From Mariprofundus sp. (lineage in GTDB: Bacteria; Pseudomonadota; Zetaproteobacteria; Mariprofundales; Mariprofundaceae), in assembly GCA_021772845.1 (NCBI GenBank), contig JAJFLF010000341.1, positions 1 to 7,029 on the forward strand: 7,029 nt of DNA. Reading direction: 5' to 3'. How positions within the stretch are numbered: position 1 is the first letter of the stretch; the number at the start of each line of letters is the position of its first letter. Shown one piece after another: positions 5,309-7,029 of this stretch. The notes below the pieces were generated by a model. That model was not told where the DNA came from. It did not search any database and saw only the letters and a program-made list of their open reading frames with translations. A program made the position numbers and the translations under genes.

Positions 5309-6832
5309 ATGAACAGCAGTGACAATGTAGCCCCCTCAATCCACCCCGTTGATCCCATCCCACTCCATCTTTTCCTTGGTCGATCTCCGCTCTGGTACAA
5401 ATACTCTATTCTCTTCTGTCTGGTCCTGAATGTTGTTCTCTATTTCACTGCCGGTCCGCAGATCACCGCCTGGTTCATTCTGGTCGAGTTTATCGGAACA
5501 CTGGCGATGGCTCTGAAATGTTTCCCGCTGCAACCAGGTGGCCTGCTCGCTATTCAGGCACTACTGTTACAATTGACCGATACCCATATGGTCTATGAAG
5601 AGGTTGAACACGGCCTGCCGGTCATTCTACTGGTGATCTTTATGGTTGCAGGCGTTCACTTCCTTCGCGATGTGCTGTTCCGCATGATCAACCACGTTCT
5701 GCTGGGGATTCAATCGCCGCTGGTGGTTAATATCACCACGCTGATCGTCGTTGCTATTTTATCGGCATTCCTCGATGCGCTGACCATCCTCGCCATCCTT
5801 ATCGCCATCGCCACCAGCTTTTACGATGTCTATGAACTGGCTGTCTCGAAGGTCGGTTATCACGATGATCCCGATCCGAACGATGATTATATCGACGAAC
5901 TGTATCGCGAGGATCTCGACAACTTCCGCGCCTTCCTGCGCGGGCTGTTGATGCACGGTGCCATCGGTACGGCCATCGGAGGCGTGTGTACACTCGTGGG
6001 CGAGCCTGAGAATCTGGTCATCGGCAATGAAGCCGGTTGGGATTTCGTCACATTCCTGAGCATGGTTTCACCTGCCACGATCCCCACCCTGTTGGCCGGC
6101 ATTGCCACCTGTTTTCTGATCGAGAAACTCGGCTGGTTCAACTACGGTGCCAAATTGCCGGACAATGTGCGGCAAATCCTTGCCGATGAAGACAGAAAGC
6201 TGCGCGAATCAACCACTCCCACCCAGCGAATGATCATGATATTGCAGGCCATTGTAGGTCTTCTTATGGTGGTTGCACTGTCCATGCATCTGGCCGAAAT
6301 CGGCCTGATCGGCCTTGGTGTTATTATCCTCGCCACAGCCATTACCGGTGTCACCGATGAGCACCGGATCGCCGAGGCGTTCACGCCGGGCATCCCTTTT
6401 GCATCGCTGCTGGTGATGTTCTATGTGTTCGTTGCGATGATTCAGAGCCAGTCGATGTTTGATCCGATCATGTATTGGGTTTTGAGTCTCGACGGTGATA
6501 TTCAGGTCTTTATGGTATTTCTCACCAACGGCTTTCTCTCGGCAATCAGCGATAACGTCTTTGTTGCCACCATTTACATGGATCAGCTCAGGGAGCTGCT
6601 TGATCAGGGACTGATCACACGTGCTGCCTTTGAAGCACAATCGGTGGCTGTAGTGATGGGTACAGGTATCCCGAGCATGTCCACGCCCAACGGACAAGCC
6701 GCTTTCCTGTTCCTGCTCACCTCAGCACTCGCACCCAAGATCCGGCTCGGTTACGGCCGCATGGTCTACATGGCACTGCCCTACTTCATTGTCTGCACTA
6801 TCGTTGCAGGCATCGTCATTCAGGGCTTCTAA
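5309..6832 (+). CDS. nhaB: Na+/H+ antiporter NhaB
   Basis: This 507-residue inner-membrane antiporter expels Na+ in exchange for H+, helping salt tolerance and pH balance; E. coli NhaB is about 513 residues. The sequence matches the family along its length. It has LGRSPLWYK near residue 23 before the first membrane segment, EFIGTLAMALKCFPLQPGGLLAI (60-82), SAFLDALT (152-159), GGVCTLVGEPENLVIG (224-239), SDNVFVATIY (414-423) and TPNGQAAFLFLL (459-470) followed by TSALAP. The Asp of SAFLDALT appears to be the residue I recall as needed for transport in Vibrio NhaB. An acidic cytoplasmic or loop segment (about 186-206) separates the first membrane block from the rest. All key motifs are intact, with no frameshift. 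It follows the esterase by 109 bases; no convincing promoter or NhaR-type site is recognised in that gap. A weak hairpin follows the stop. Confidence 0.97.
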   Translation: MNSSDNVAPSIHPVDPIPLHLFLGRSPLWYKYSILFCLVLNVVLYFTAGPQITAWFILVEFIGTLAMALKCFPLQPGGLLAIQALLLQLTDTHMVYEEVEHGLPVILLVIFMVAGVHFLRDVLFRMINHVLLGIQSPLVVNITTLIVVAILSAFLDALTILAILIAIATSFYDVYELAVSKVGYHDDPDPNDDYIDELYREDLDNFRAFLRGLLMHGAIGTAIGGVCTLVGEPENLVIGNEAGWDFVTFLSMVSPATIPTLLAGIATCFLIEKLGWFNYGAKLPDNVRQILADEDRKLRESTTPTQRMIMILQAIVGLLMVVALSMHLAEIGLIGLGVIILATAITGVTDEHRIAEAFTPGIPFASLLVMFYVFVAMIQSQSMFDPIMYWVLSLDGDIQVFMVFLTNGFLSAISDNVFVATIYMDQLRELLDQGLITRAAFEAQSVAVVMGTGIPSMSTPNGQAAFLFLLTSALAPKIRLGYGRMVYMALPYFIVCTIVAGIVIQGF

Positions 6833-6881
6833 CTGGAACAACGTCCAATTATGGTTCACAAAAAAGATCCGCCACCTCTTT

Positions 6882-6909
6882 AGGGCTAAAAAAAGAAGCC
6901 CTCTGTTTT
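6882..6909 (+). terminator. Weak terminator-like hairpin after nhaB
   Basis: AGGGCT and AGCCCT form a perfect 6-bp stem around a 9-base A-rich loop, followed by CTGTTTT. It lies about 50 bases after the nhaB stop and is the only terminator candidate there. The short stem and interrupted T run make it much weaker than the one at 2002-2027. Confidence 0.5.
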
Positions 6910-6929
6910 CGTAGAGAACTTTGATTCCT

Positions 6930-6943
6930 CGAATCGCGATTCG
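6930..6943. promoter_or_regulatory. 14-bp perfect palindrome, candidate operator for a gene beyond the window
   Basis: CGAATCGCGATTCG is fully self-complementary. It stands 6 bases before a possible -35 hexamer (TTGCAC, 6950-6955) and upstream of a second inverted repeat. No gene opens on the plus strand before the window ends, so this is probably control DNA for the next gene. The regulator is unknown. Confidence 0.4.
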
Positions 6944-6977
6944 TTTATTTTGCACAAATAGTGTATGGTGTCTGATT

Positions 6978-7001
6978 GATAAGTAACTCGACTTACTTAT
7001 C
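6978..7001. promoter_or_regulatory. 24-bp inverted repeat near the window end (9-base arms)
   Basis: GATAAGTAA and TTACTTATC are perfect 9-base arms around a 6-base centre (CTCGAC). The AT-rich arms make it more likely to be a DNA-binding site than a terminator, and no T run follows. It would sit near the transcription start if the TTGCAC at 6950 is a -35 element, a typical repressor position. No family is assigned. Confidence 0.45.
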
Positions 7002-7029
7002 TCCTCTTTAGCGCCCTGCATCCAGTAAT

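Noticed and set aside
6209..6697. 162-residue minus-strand open frame inside nhaB
   Set aside because: It is antisense to the highly conserved C-terminal half of NhaB and shows no recognisable motif.
6722..7021. 99-residue minus-strand open frame across the nhaB end and the right intergenic region
   Set aside because: It overlaps conserved nhaB coding sequence in antisense and crosses the terminator-like hairpin and both palindromes. No domain, signal peptide or ribosome site supports it.
1..7029. Mobile elements, CRISPR arrays, tRNA or rRNA genes, toxin-antitoxin or defence modules
   Set aside because: No transposase, integrase, spaced repeat array, cloverleaf-like sequence or known defence domain is visible. 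All long genes belong to common housekeeping or envelope families.

Overview
The window carries five complete protein-coding genes, no RNA genes, no insertion sequences and no CRISPR array. It looks like ordinary chromosomal DNA from a Gram-negative proteobacterium. The support is an outer-membrane OmpA-type protein with a signal peptide, a periplasm-facing RND exporter, a YqiA/YcfP-type esterase and an NhaB sodium/proton antiporter. The last two families are best known from Gammaproteobacteria. NhaB would suit a marine or brackish lifestyle, but that is an inference and the genus cannot be fixed from this sequence. Base composition looks moderate, with the left part (response regulator, OmpA-like gene) visibly more AT-rich than nhaB on the right.

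Layout from left to right: (1) A leader of about 160 bases with an 18-bp perfect palindrome and a consensus -10 hexamer precedes a stand-alone response-regulator receiver protein (164-640, +). (2) After a gap of about 230 bases in which I see no gene, a secreted beta-barrel protein with an OmpA C-terminal peptidoglycan-binding domain follows (872-1972, +). It ends at a strong intrinsic terminator (2002-2027). (3) Converging on that terminator is a large RND/MMPL-family exporter of 12 membrane segments on the minus strand (2043 to about 4523). (4) A short divergent intergenic region with an inverted repeat and a duplicated start-codon context separates it from a YqiA/YcfP-family alpha/beta hydrolase (4633-5199, +). 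(5) 109 bases further on lies nhaB (5309-6832, +). (6) The last 197 bases hold a weak terminator-like hairpin and two clean palindromes, which look like control sites for a gene beyond the window edge.

The genes do not form one operon or a recognisable specialised system. Three of the five products act in the envelope (outer-membrane anchor, RND exporter, Na+/H+ antiporter), but they sit in separate transcription units, except that the esterase and nhaB could be co-transcribed. I found no convincing evidence of a previously undescribed system. The most unusual details are an acidic (DDEF)n repeat in the second periplasmic loop of the RND protein, an enlarged basic/His-containing loop in the peptidoglycan-binding site of the OmpA-like protein, and the palindromes in three intergenic regions.
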